Positions 8,838-16,322 of a stretch of DNA of 51,063 bases are shown piece by piece. The notes beneath the pieces are model-generated. The model searched no databases, was not told where the DNA came from, and saw nothing but the letters and a program-made list of their open reading frames with translations. Source of the DNA: Bacteroidales bacterium (GTDB taxonomy: Bacteria; Bacteroidota; Bacteroidia; Bacteroidales; VadinHA17); NCBI GenBank assembly GCA_011620595.1, contig WOYX01000031.1, positions 1 through 51,063 of the forward strand. Direction: 5' to 3'. Numbering within the stretch: position 1 is the first letter of the stretch; the number at the start of each line of letters is the position of its first letter. The translations under genes were made by a program, and so were the position numbers.

Positions 8838-9464
8838 TCAGAGCTTGCCGGCTTCTATGTCTCTCACTATAAGCTCAATAAGATAATCATCGCCGGCTGG
8901 TTCATAACTGGCCCTCAGGTCTGAACCGAAGATGCGTGCTATGCTCTGCCAGAAGGTAGCGGCAAACTTGCCGCGGTAGTCTCTTATAAGTTCGTATGAG
9001 GTGGCCTGTGTCTCACGGTCAATCAGCTTGATCAGTATCTTTCCCTGGGTGAAGGTAAGCTGCCTGATGTCACCCTCATATGTCTTGAAAAGATCCTTCT
9101 CATACTGTTTGAGGAAGTTGTCCCTGGCCCGCTCATCAGGCAGCATCTCAAGTGTGCTGTTAATACGAGCGAACTCCTCCCTGACAATCAGCGCATAGGG
9201 GTAGACGCGGCGCACGTTGTAGACAAGCCGGGCATGTTTCCTGTAGTTGAATCGAACCTCACGCGGAGCCTCAGCTATGACGGTGATCTCGTCAAGCTCC
9301 ACCAGCGGATAGGTTTGACCGTCAAAGGTTGCTGATTTCAGAACATGCAGCAGTTTCACAACAGTATCTGACGCCGCACTGTCAGGCGTGACCACCCCTG
9401 GCTTCTGACCGTAAGAGTACAAGTAAAGCGTCAGGGTTAACAGTATTGTGAACAGCCGTTTCAT
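8838..9464 (-). CDS. DUF4294 domain protein, secreted or periplasmic
   Basis: About 208 aa with an N-terminal signal segment (LFTILLTLTLYLYSYGQ). The conserved DUF4294 block starts at VELDEITVIAEAPREVRFNYRKHARLVYNVRRVYPYA and continues through YEKDLFKTYEGDIRQLTFTQGKILIKLIDRETQATSYELI. The family is common in Bacteroidota and has no known function. ATG 9464 is preferred to an in-frame TTG at 9476 because the TTG lies in a -7 box. It is divergent from the DUF3267 gene. Confidence 0.82.
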   Translation of the reverse strand: MKRLFTILLTLTLYLYSYGQKPGVVTPDSAASDTVVKLLHVLKSATFDGQTYPLVELDEITVIAEAPREVRFNYRKHARLVYNVRRVYPYALIVREEFARINSTLEMLPDERARDNFLKQYEKDLFKTYEGDIRQLTFTQGKILIKLIDRETQATSYELIRDYRGKFAATFWQSIARIFGSDLRASYEPAGDDYLIELIVRDIEAGKL

Positions 9465-9473
9465 AATTCCCTG

Positions 9474-9481
9474 CAAATTTA
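9474..9481 (-). promoter_or_regulatory. -7 promoter element for the DUF4294 gene
   Basis: Minus-strand TAAATTTG fits TAnnTTTG and lies only 9 nt before the ATG, suggesting a very short or absent leader. A TTTG is present 14 bp upstream (9496-9499), closer than normal. Confidence 0.45.
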
Positions 9482-9554
9482 ACCAATTGTCATGCCAAAG
9501 GTTTCATCGCATGATAAATCTGATCTATATCATCCTCTGTCTAAAGTGACATGC

Positions 9555-9562
9555 TATCTTTG
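9555..9562 (+). promoter_or_regulatory. -7 promoter element for the DUF3267 gene
   Basis: TATCTTTG matches TAnnTTTG and ends 7 nt before the ATG at 9570, implying a near-leaderless transcript. It decides the start in favour of 9570. Confidence 0.5.
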
Positions 9563-9569
9563 GGGGTCA

Positions 9570-10202
9570 ATGAACAACAAGCCTTCCATAGATGAACTTG
9601 AGGATGGGTCTGCTTACGAGAAGGTGCTGACCCTTCCCTATGATGATCTGGCCCCGTTCGTCATCAGCGGGCTCAGAACCCTGACACTGCCCATGATGCT
9701 GATCTGGACGGTTACCATCGTCTCTGCTGCCCTGACGCTTTTTCTGTGGCCCCGTTCAGGAGGCACTCCTGAACACCCGGGGATACTGACGGGACTGGTC
9801 GCAGGACTCATCCTGATACCCCTGCTGCTTGTACCCCTGCACGAGATGCTGCACCTGATACCCTTCAGGCTTGCCGGTGCCAGGGACATCAGGGTAGGCG
9901 CAGACCTGCGGCAGGGTATTGTCTATGTCACCGCACACCGTTTTGTGGCCGGGTTGAACCTCTTTGCGGTTGTAGCACTTATTCCCTTTTTGGTCATAAC
10001 GGCAGCCATGGGTGCCGTCATGTTTTTCGTCCCGCCATGGTGGCAGTGGGTGCTGACCCTCGCGCTCCTGGCTCACACAACAATGTGTGCAGGCGATGCC
10101 GCACTGCTGGGACACCTTGGGCAGTACAGGGGGCGCAAGGTGTACACCTGGGATGACGCCGACAAAAAGGAGGCATATTTCTATGCATCAAAAATTACCT
10201 GA
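9570..10202 (+). CDS. DUF3267 integral membrane protein (putative metalloprotease fold)
   Basis: About 210 aa with four hydrophobic segments: MMLIWTVTIVSAALTLFLW, LVAGLILIPLLLVPL, LFAVVALIPFLVITAAMGAVMFFV and WVLTLALLAH. At the end of the second segment is HEMLHLIPF, an HExxH-type motif found in the DUF3267 family, which resembles site-2 and YgjP-like membrane metalloproteases. Activity has not been shown for this family. An ATG at 9492 is in frame, but the added 26 residues would overlap the promoter at 9555, so I start at 9570. Confidence 0.8.
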   Translation: MNNKPSIDELEDGSAYEKVLTLPYDDLAPFVISGLRTLTLPMMLIWTVTIVSAALTLFLWPRSGGTPEHPGILTGLVAGLILIPLLLVPLHEMLHLIPFRLAGARDIRVGADLRQGIVYVTAHRFVAGLNLFAVVALIPFLVITAAMGAVMFFVPPWWQWVLTLALLAHTTMCAGDAALLGHLGQYRGRKVYTWDDADKKEAYFYASKIT

Positions 10203-10336
10203 AGGATCATCAATGCCTCTCAAAGGCATGTACAGACCACCATCTGGCTGTTTAATGAGGATCATAGTTAACCTTTGTTAACCCCTCCTCTATTAGAGAT
10301 TATTTAATTATTTTACCCACCCAAAAAACCATCTGT

Positions 10337-11776
10337 ATGAGCAGCTTCTTACAAACCCTGAAAAAATTCCCCGGCCTCTTCTGGATTTCCAACATCATCG
10401 AGCTGTTCGAACGGTGGGGATGGTACGCCTTCTACAACGGGTTCTTCGCCATCTACCTTACCTCTGCGAAGGAGACGGGTGCACTCGGCTTCACCAACGG
10501 GGAGAAAGGATTGATCATGGGCACGGGATCAATGATTCTGTACCTCCTTCCGGTAATAACCGGCGCCATCGCAGACAGGATAGGCTATAAGAAGGTGCTT
10601 ATCGTCTCCTTTCTGACATATATACTCTCCTTTTTAATGCTGAGCCGGTTCGAGACCTTCGGAGCCATCTTCGCAGCGTTCATACTCCTGGCAGTCGCCG
10701 GGGCTCTGTTCAAACCTATCATCTCGGGAACAGTTGCCAGGGTGACTAACAGGGAGACGGCCTCACTCGGCTTCGGCATATTTTATATGGTGGTCAATAT
10801 CGGCGGCTTCATAGGCCCCTTCGTGGCCAGCCTGATGTACAAGCATAACTGGGATATGGTTTTCTATATGTCGATGGCGGTAATGACTCTGAACTTCCTG
10901 CTCGTAATGTTCTTTTACAGGGAGCCGGCACTGATAGGCACAGACAGCACCTTCCTTCAGAATATAGGCATTGCATTCAGGAACATCGGGGTGACACTCA
11001 CCGACTGGCGTTACCTTCTATTCCTGCTGATAATCGGTGTCTTCTGGACAGCCTACAACCAGCTTTACTATTCCTTTCCTGTGTTCCTTGAGTCGTGGGT
11101 GAACCTCGACAAGATGTCGGTTACCCTGGGGCTTGAACCGGGGACTATCACCACCGTTACCATCTCCAGCCTGGCCTCTTTCTTCATAATTCTGTTCCAG
11201 CTGGTGATCTCGTCGGTGACAGCCGGCTTCCGGCCCCTGAACAGCATCATGAGCGGTATCTTCATACTGGCTATAGGCCTGGGTATGATGTTTGCCAACC
11301 TCAATCCCTGGTTCATAGTACTTGGGGTGCTGATCTTCGGCATCGGAGAGATGGCCTCCTCACCGAAGATACAGGAGTACCTTGGAGGCATCGCCCCGCC
11401 TGACAGAAAAGCCCTGTACATGGGAACGGCATTCCTCCCGATAGCACTGGGACACGTTGGTGCCGGCTGGGTCTCCGGCAAACCTTACGAACAGGCTGCC
11501 GATAAACTCCTGCTCCTGCGAAGAGCAGTGGAAGAGAGAGGATTTGACATTCCTGATATCTCTGCAACATTCACCCAGACAGACTATTACACAAGGGCCC
11601 AGGAGCTTTTCGGCATGGATGCACAGCAGCTTACCCGATACCTGTGGGATACATACAACCCTTCCAGGGTGTGGATAATGTTTGCGGCCATTGCCGTCGC
11701 TGCCAGCGTGATGCTTTACCTGTATGACAGGCTAATACTGAGAGGCAGGGAGGTCAGTGGGAATGGCAGGCAGTAA
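10337..11776 (+). CDS. POT/PTR2-family proton-coupled oligopeptide transporter-like protein
   Basis: 479-aa inner-membrane carrier of the major facilitator superfamily with about 12-14 membrane segments. It keeps the POT hallmarks in modified form: IELFERWGWYAFY corresponds to the ExxERFxYY proton-coupling motif with Trp replacing Phe, and FYMVVNIGGFIGP corresponds to the PTR2 signature FYxxINxGSL. It probably imports di- or tripeptides or related small solutes with protons. The last codons (GREVSGNGRQ) merge into a cag/ggcagt-rich repetitive stretch downstream. A weak -7-like AACCTTTG lies near 10270. Confidence 0.88.
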   Translation: MSSFLQTLKKFPGLFWISNIIELFERWGWYAFYNGFFAIYLTSAKETGALGFTNGEKGLIMGTGSMILYLLPVITGAIADRIGYKKVLIVSFLTYILSFLMLSRFETFGAIFAAFILLAVAGALFKPIISGTVARVTNRETASLGFGIFYMVVNIGGFIGPFVASLMYKHNWDMVFYMSMAVMTLNFLLVMFFYREPALIGTDSTFLQNIGIAFRNIGVTLTDWRYLLFLLIIGVFWTAYNQLYYSFPVFLESWVNLDKMSVTLGLEPGTITTVTISSLASFFIILFQLVISSVTAGFRPLNSIMSGIFILAIGLGMMFANLNPWFIVLGVLIFGIGEMASSPKIQEYLGGIAPPDRKALYMGTAFLPIALGHVGAGWVSGKPYEQAADKLLLLRRAVEERGFDIPDISATFTQTDYYTRAQELFGMDAQQLTRYLWDTYNPSRVWIMFAAIAVAASVMLYLYDRLILRGREVSGNGRQ

Positions 11777-11884
11777 ACAGTCGGCAGTGGCCAGTCTTCA
11801 GCCGGCAGTCAGCAGTTTGAGGCTCCGACGCAACAGGCGGAGGCTCAATCCCGTACACGGAGTGTCGGGACAACAGTCGGCAAT
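11752..11884 (+). repeat. Degenerate cagtcggcagt-type repeats at the transporter gene 3' end
   Basis: Variants of cagtcggcagt (cagtcggcagtggccagtc, agccggcagtcagcag, caacagtcggcaa) are scattered from the last codons of the transporter gene into the spacer. No regular period is visible and no ORF is supported here. Confidence 0.45.
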
Positions 11885-11899
11885 ATGACATAACAGATA

Positions 11900-12001
11900 A
11901 ATGAAACTTACATGAGCAGTAACTCACAACAGGAAATGATTATTTCTCTTCATGTAAGTTCCATTGGACCAAAAAATAATAATCAAATAATCTAATGAAA
12001 C
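11900..12001 (+). promoter_or_regulatory. Duplicated 5' leader element, copy 1 (upstream of the PHP gene)
   Basis: This ~100-bp element is homologous to the leader of fhs (16138-16236, opposite strand). The first 24 bp (starting aATGAAACTTACATGAGCAG) are identical. TGATTAT, TTCATGnAAGnTCCATTnGACCAA, ATCAAATAA and AATGAAA then follow in the same order. Inside it, ATGAAACTTACATGA and TTCATGTAAGTTCCAT form an inverted repeat around a ~32-nt loop. The copy ends in ATGAAACTTGATAACAAATGA, a 6-codon reading frame whose stop overlaps the PHP start; the equivalent ATG in the other copy is the fhs start. This suggests that a leader with its start codon was copied. Confidence 0.75.
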
Positions 12002-12011
12002 TTGATAACAA

Positions 12012-13091
12012 ATGAAAACAAGAACCTTGTTTATCGCAATCCTGCTGACGGTCACTCTCAACCTGACTGCACAGCGGCGGGTAGTGAACATGCCGGATAT
12101 TCCAGGGTATGTGACGCTGAAATGCGACTTTCACATGCACACTGTCTTCTCTGACGGTAACGTATGGCCAACGCAAAGAATAGGCGAGGCCTGGCGCGAC
12201 GGACTGGATGCAATATCCATAACTGATCACCTTGAATACCAGCCGCACAGGCAGTACATACCCACGGATCACAACGCCGCGTGGGAGATAGCCCGTTCGA
12301 CCGCGGCAAACTATAACATCATCCTCATCATGGGTACCGAGATAACCCGCGGCATGCCTCCCGGCCACCTTAATGCCCTCTTCATCACCGAACCCGATTC
12401 ACTGGTGAAGGATGACTTCATGCAAGTCATTGAGGCTGCCATTGAACAGGGCGCATTCATTCAGTGGAACCACCCCGGATGGAAGAGCCAGCAGCCTGAC
12501 GGAATACCACGCATGTACGACGTTCACCGGGAGCTGATTGCCAGGGGATGGATGCACGGGATCGAGTATTACAATGACGTTGAGTTTTATCCGCTGGTGA
12601 TGGATATGTGCCGCGACAACAGGCTGGCGGTGATGGGCAACAGTGATGTTCACGGCGTCATAAGTGAAGAGTTCAGCGCACCACAGTACTCTCACCGCCC
12701 CATGACCCTGGTCTTTGCCAGGGAGCGAACCCCGGAATCCCTCAGAGAGGCTATGTTTGCACGCAGAACGGTCGTATGGTACGGCGACTTCCTGGCAGGA
12801 TTTGAAGAGAACGTTGCTCCGTTCTTCCGGGCTGCTGTCACCGCCGGAAAGCCCTTCCGTGACGACGGCAAGTCGATCTGGTTTGAACTGACAAACATTT
12901 CTGACCTGCCGATGGAACTTACCGGGGGGCCAGAGGGAGCGCCTGCTGCCGTAAGTCTGCCGGCAAGAAGCAGTGTGATTATCAAGGCTGACCGCAGGTA
13001 CCTTGATGAGCCTGTAAACTATGAGGTCAGCAACATCATTACCGGCACGAATACTGTTTTGAAAGTCGCAATCAGGCCGTCAGCCGACTGA
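12012..13091 (+). CDS. Secreted PHP-domain phosphoesterase (Sb-PDE-like)
   Basis: 359 aa with a signal peptide (LFIAILLTVTLNLTAQ). The PHP metal ligands are in order: KCDFHMHTVFSDGNVWP (HxH plus Asp), ISITDHLEY, MGTEITRG, IQWNHPGW and GNSDVHG. The PDIPGYVTLKCDFHMHT start resembles the Sb-PDE group of exported phosphodiesterases. The last ~90 residues form a beta-rich tail. Substrate is unknown; hydrolysis of phosphodiesters or phosphomonoesters outside the cytoplasm is inferred from the family. It is preceded by a leader shared with fhs. Its 3' end abuts a decayed, convergent beta-galactosidase tail. Confidence 0.85.
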   Translation: MKTRTLFIAILLTVTLNLTAQRRVVNMPDIPGYVTLKCDFHMHTVFSDGNVWPTQRIGEAWRDGLDAISITDHLEYQPHRQYIPTDHNAAWEIARSTAANYNIILIMGTEITRGMPPGHLNALFITEPDSLVKDDFMQVIEAAIEQGAFIQWNHPGWKSQQPDGIPRMYDVHRELIARGWMHGIEYYNDVEFYPLVMDMCRDNRLAVMGNSDVHGVISEEFSAPQYSHRPMTLVFARERTPESLREAMFARRTVVWYGDFLAGFEENVAPFFRAAVTAGKPFRDDGKSIWFELTNISDLPMELTGGPEGAPAAVSLPARSSVIIKADRRYLDEPVNYEVSNIITGTNTVLKVAIRPSAD

Positions 13092-13126
13092 TAACGATGC
13101 CGGCACCGTCCTCCGTGCTGCCTCCA

Positions 13127-13732
13127 GAGAGGCACGATCCGGAATGAGTATAGGTAGCTGTCATCACGCAGACAGTATTGCAGATGTGTACGTGCACCCC
13201 ATGAGTCATCACCGCCGACACCCATCTGGCTGTAGTCGATATTGACACGCACCAGATCTCGCGGTCTCACGTCGTCAATATGGGTGTTGACCAGCCTGGC
13301 ATCAGGCCTGTATCCGGCCAGGCTGCCCGGCGACTCAAAGTCGTCATGCAGGAAGTTCATTGCTGCAAAGCTGAAGAGGGGATCGCCCTCCACCCGTATA
13401 CCCCGGCCGTCGCCGGCGGTAATGGTGAGCCACCTCGTATCCGTCCCGGGCACCGGTTCTATGGTTCCGTAAGGCACCTCCACGGTTGCCGATGCTCCGG
13501 GGGCCAGATCAAGCTGGTTCAGGTTGCCGGAGCTCAGCAGTACACCGTCAGCCAGCACCTCCCAGTTGACGGTGAAGAGCGCGAGGTTCGTGAAGTCATA
13601 TTTGTTCGTGACAGTGACGAGACCTTTTGAGAGGTCAGCAGGCGCGAAGCCGGCATACTGATATACCTTTTTTACTTCACTGAGGGCAGGACCACGCCAA
13701 TCCCTCCGTGAAGAATCTGTTGCCGGGCAGAG
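13127..13732 (-). pseudogene. Headless C-terminal remnant of a GH2 beta-galactosidase
   Basis: The minus strand encodes SRRDWRGPALSEVKKVYQ, then FTNLALFTVNWEVLADG, FSFAAMNFLHDDFES, VNIDYSQMGVGGDDSWG and LYSFRIVPL. These are the final linker and the Bgal_small_N domain of LacZ-type enzymes (about 200 of some 1000 residues). The catalytic barrel is missing. Upstream, the frame meets a TGA at 13733-13735 at the edge of the 30-bp array and has no proper start. Downstream, the natural stop after SFRIVPL is lost and the frame runs to 13019, antisense to the PHP gene. Homology is strong, but no functional protein is expected. Confidence 0.85.
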
Positions 13733-13910
13733 TCAACTTACGCTGAGATTCTGCTGCCAGAGTCAGCTGACGGGCAAATCCTCCGGGCAGAGTCAGCTGA
13801 CGCTGAGATTCTGATGCCAGAGTCAGCTGACGGGCAAATCCTCCGGGCAGAGTCAGCTGCCGGGCATAACCTGCGGACAAGATCAGCCGCCGGGAAGATC
13901 CTCCGGCCTG
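13731..13910 (-). repeat. Six-unit 30-bp tandem array at the mobA 3' end
   Basis: Six contiguous 30-bp units begin at 13731, 13761, 13791, 13821, 13851 and 13881. Plus-strand units start agtcagctga and alternate between two tails, cgctgagattctgctgccag and cgggcaaatcctccgggcag. The units at 13761 and 13821 are identical. The most degenerate unit (13881-13910) is the 3' end of the mobA-like gene, so the array appears to have grown from that coding end. Because 30 is a multiple of 3, spurious ORFs stay open on both strands. There are no spacers, so it is not a CRISPR. Confidence 0.9.
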
Positions 13911-14470
13911 TTGATATTGGTAAAGGCCTTTGTTGTCGCAGCGTCGGAGGGCAGCTCCAGGTAACGGGTGTCGACAAGGGTGTAGAAATCGATCACCGCC
14001 GGGCTGCCGTCGGAAAGGAGGTAGCTCTGCAGCCTTGCATGGATAGTGCACCTGTATATGGCGTGCATGGGCTCAACAAGTCCGTTTACTCTGGGCACAA
14101 GAATATCTGCCTGCGTACTGAGCATCCTGCGGGCCTGTTGCCTGATAAGACCCTCCGAGAGCCACGGCATGTCACCGCCGAAGACGAACAGCAACGGTGT
14201 GGCGGAGGCCCTCATGGCTGACTCGATGCCGGCCAGGGGACCCAAACCGGCAAAGTTGTCAGCCGTCAGGCGCACACCCTGCGGAGCAGGACTCCCCTCA
14301 GGCCATCCGGCAATAATTATCTCATGGAATAATGGGTCCAGAACAGATATGATGCGATCTATGATGGGCACTCCGGCAACCTCTATGAGCGACTTGTTGA
14401 TGCCACCGAAGCGCCTGCTCCTGCCTCCGGCAACTATTGCCGCGGTTATGTCAGGAAAAGGCTTTTTCAG
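13883..14470 (-). CDS. mobA: MobA-like molybdenum cofactor guanylyltransferase
   Basis: Nucleotidyltransferase expected to attach GMP to molybdopterin. The N-terminal loop AAIVAGGRSRRFGGINKSLIEV matches MobA's GGxSxRxGxxK signature. GLGPLAGIESAM, FVFGGDMPWLS, EPMHAIYR and NINRPEDL follow in MobA order. About 195 aa. No ATG, GTG or TTG exists upstream of the signature: the frame opens after a TAA inside fhs, and the only plausible starts are CTG (14470, sharing CTGA with the fhs stop) or the adjacent ATT. A GTG at 14371 would cut off the nucleotide-binding loop. Translational coupling to fhs is likely. Family assignment is good; the exact nucleotide specificity is inferred. Confidence 0.75.
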   Translation of the reverse strand: MKKPFPDITAAIVAGGRSRRFGGINKSLIEVAGVPIIDRIISVLDPLFHEIIIAGWPEGSPAPQGVRLTADNFAGLGPLAGIESAMRASATPLLFVFGGDMPWLSEGLIRQQARRMLSTQADILVPRVNGLVEPMHAIYRCTIHARLQSYLLSDGSPAVIDFYTLVDTRYLELPSDAATTKAFTNINRPEDLPGG

Positions 14471-16137
14471 AATAGTCCGCTTATCTGTCCGTTACTGTCG
14501 ATGTCAATCTTCTCGGCTGAAGGCGTTCCGGGCAATCCCGGCATACGCATTATTGCCCCGGCAATGGGAACCACGAATCCTGCACCTGAGGAGAGCTCTA
14601 CCCTCCGGATGCGCACGGTGAAATCCCTGGGGCGGTTACGCAGGGACTGATCGTCGGAGAGCGACTTCTGGGTCTTGGCGATGCAGACGGCAAGATTGCC
14701 AAGCCCCAGTTCACCTATCTTTTTCATCTGATCCTTCGCCTCAAGGGTATACTCCACATTCCTTGCCCCGTACATTAGCGAGGTTATGGTTTCGATCTTC
14801 TTCTCTATGCTCCATGACATATCATAAAGGGGTGTGAAACAGTCGGTGCATGAATCGGCAGCCTCGATGACAGCTTTGGCAAGCTCGACAGCCCCCTTGC
14901 CTCCGTCGGCCCAGGCAGTATTGACAGCTACCCTGACATTGTGTTCTTCACAGTACTTCGTCAGAAGCTCAATTTCAGCATCGGTATCGGAGCTGAAACG
15001 GTTGACGGCAACCACAGGCCGGAAACCGTAGTAGTGCATGTTCTCTATATGCTTGTCGAGGTTCTCAAATCCCTTGCTGAGAGCATCGGGGTTTTCGTTC
15101 CCCAGCTCCGACAGCTTCATGCCGCCATGATATTTAAGCGCCCTGATGGTGGCGACAATTACTACAGCATTGGTTTTGAGCTTTCCGACCTGCGACTTGA
15201 TGTTGAAGAATTTCTCAGCGCCCAGTTCGCTTGCAAAACCGGCTTCGGTGACCACATAATCACTCATGGATAGGCCCATGCGGGTTGCCAGTATTGAATT
15301 GGTGCCCTGCGCTATGTTGGCAAAGGGTCCGCCGTGGATGATGGCCGGTGTTCCCTCCAGCGTCTGTACCAGATTGGGCTTGAGAGCATCCTTGAGCAGT
15401 GCCGCCATGGCACCCTGGGCTTTGAGGTCACGGGCATATATCGCCTTACCCTCGTAGGTGTATCCGATGAAGATGTTGCCAAGACGCTGCTTCAGGTCAT
15501 CAATGCCGGTGGCCAGGCAGAGTATGGCCATCACCTCCGAAGCCGCGGTGATGTCAAAACCTGTCTCCCGGGGCACCCCCTGGGTTGTGCCACCCAGACC
15601 GACCACTATGTCCCTCAGGGAACGGTCGTTCATGTCCATCACCCTCTTCCATGCTATGGTCCTGGGATCAATGCCAAGATTACCGCTCTTCGACTGTATG
15701 TTATTGTCTACCATCGCAGAGAGCAGGTTGTGAGCCTTCTCCACCGCAGAGAGGTCCCCCGTAAAATGGAGATTGATGTCTTCCATCGGTATCACCTGTG
15801 AGTAACCGCCGCCGGCAGCACCTCCCTTGATGCCAAACACCGGGCCGAGAGAGGGTTCGCGCAGAACCACGGTAGCCTTCTTACCCATCTGGTTAAGACC
15901 CTGGGCCAGACCTATGGATGTGGTTGTCTTACCTTCACCGGCAGGTGTCGGGGTGATGGCGGTAACCAAAATGAGTTTGGCGCGGGAAATTCTCTTTTCA
16001 TCTATCAGTGTCAGCGGCAGCTTCGCCTTGTATTTTCCGTACAGTTCAAGGTCGTCAGCAGTGAGACCCAGCTTTTCTGCTACCTCTGCTATGGGCTTTA
16101 TTTTGGCACTCTGTGCAATCTCGATGTCAGTTTTCAT
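14467..16137 (-). CDS. fhs: Formate-tetrahydrofolate ligase
   Basis: Cytosolic enzyme that activates formate with ATP to 10-formyl-tetrahydrofolate for purine, fMet and one-carbon metabolism. 556 aa, the normal length. The ATP loop TPTPAGEGKTTTS is at residues 63-74. REPSLGPVFGIKGGAAGGGY, DINLHFTGD and the C-terminal MPGLPGTPSAEKIDID are highly characteristic. It is the first gene of a likely two-gene unit with mobA (overlapping CTGA). A strong promoter lies upstream, and the leader is homologous to that of the PHP gene. The pairing with a molybdenum cofactor gene would fit molybdenum-dependent formate dehydrogenase metabolism, but no such enzyme is in the window. Confidence 0.97.
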   Translation of the reverse strand: MKTDIEIAQSAKIKPIAEVAEKLGLTADDLELYGKYKAKLPLTLIDEKRISRAKLILVTAITPTPAGEGKTTTSIGLAQGLNQMGKKATVVLREPSLGPVFGIKGGAAGGGYSQVIPMEDINLHFTGDLSAVEKAHNLLSAMVDNNIQSKSGNLGIDPRTIAWKRVMDMNDRSLRDIVVGLGGTTQGVPRETGFDITAASEVMAILCLATGIDDLKQRLGNIFIGYTYEGKAIYARDLKAQGAMAALLKDALKPNLVQTLEGTPAIIHGGPFANIAQGTNSILATRMGLSMSDYVVTEAGFASELGAEKFFNIKSQVGKLKTNAVVIVATIRALKYHGGMKLSELGNENPDALSKGFENLDKHIENMHYYGFRPVVAVNRFSSDTDAEIELLTKYCEEHNVRVAVNTAWADGGKGAVELAKAVIEAADSCTDCFTPLYDMSWSIEKKIETITSLMYGARNVEYTLEAKDQMKKIGELGLGNLAVCIAKTQKSLSDDQSLRNRPRDFTVRIRRVELSSGAGFVVPIAGAIMRMPGLPGTPSAEKIDIDSNGQISGLF

Positions 16138-16236
16138 TCGTTTATTTGATATTTATTTTATTGGTCGAATGGAGCTTGCATGAATTCTTTTTATAATCAA
16201 ACCCAGTTGCGGGTTACTGCTCATGTAAGTTTCATT
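16138..16236 (-). promoter_or_regulatory. Duplicated 5' leader element, copy 2 (fhs leader)
   Basis: On the minus strand this begins aATGAAACTTACATGAGCAG (24 bp identical to 11900-11923) and runs to the fhs ATG. It includes the ATG-AAA-CTT-ACA-TGA mini-ORF and the inverted-repeat partner TTCATGCAAGCTCCAT. Unlike copy 1 it also contains a short hairpin AACCC-GCAACT-GGGTT. The predicted transcription start lies just before it, so the element makes up nearly the whole fhs leader. I cannot match it to a known riboswitch. Confidence 0.72.
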
Positions 16237-16253
16237 GATGCTTTTTATTTACT

Positions 16254-16286
16254 CAAATATATATTTATTCACTCAGAGAGAACAAA
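16254..16286 (-). promoter_or_regulatory. fhs: Promoter of fhs
   Basis: Minus strand: TTTG (16283-16286), a 21-bp spacer, then TATATTTG (16254-16261). This is an almost ideal Bacteroidota -33/-7 promoter and the best one in the window. The expected start is near 16247, giving a ~110-nt leader. Confidence 0.75.
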
Positions 16287-16322
16287 TAAACATTGTGAAA
16301 GTTTAGTTCAACAACAATCCTG

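Noticed and set aside
13019-13558. A 179-codon minus-strand ORF as a functional gene
   Set aside because: It is only the tail of a beta-galactosidase with no catalytic domain, no natural end and no proper start. It is recorded as a pseudogene.
13677-14051. A 124-codon minus-strand ORF with RQLTLPGGFARQLTL-type repeats
   Set aside because: It is produced by the 30-bp array, whose length is a multiple of 3, and overlaps mobA in another frame. It has no independent support.
16138-16236. A tetrahydrofolate riboswitch in the fhs leader
   Set aside because: The leader does not show a recognisable THF aptamer, and the same element precedes a PHP gene with no folate link.
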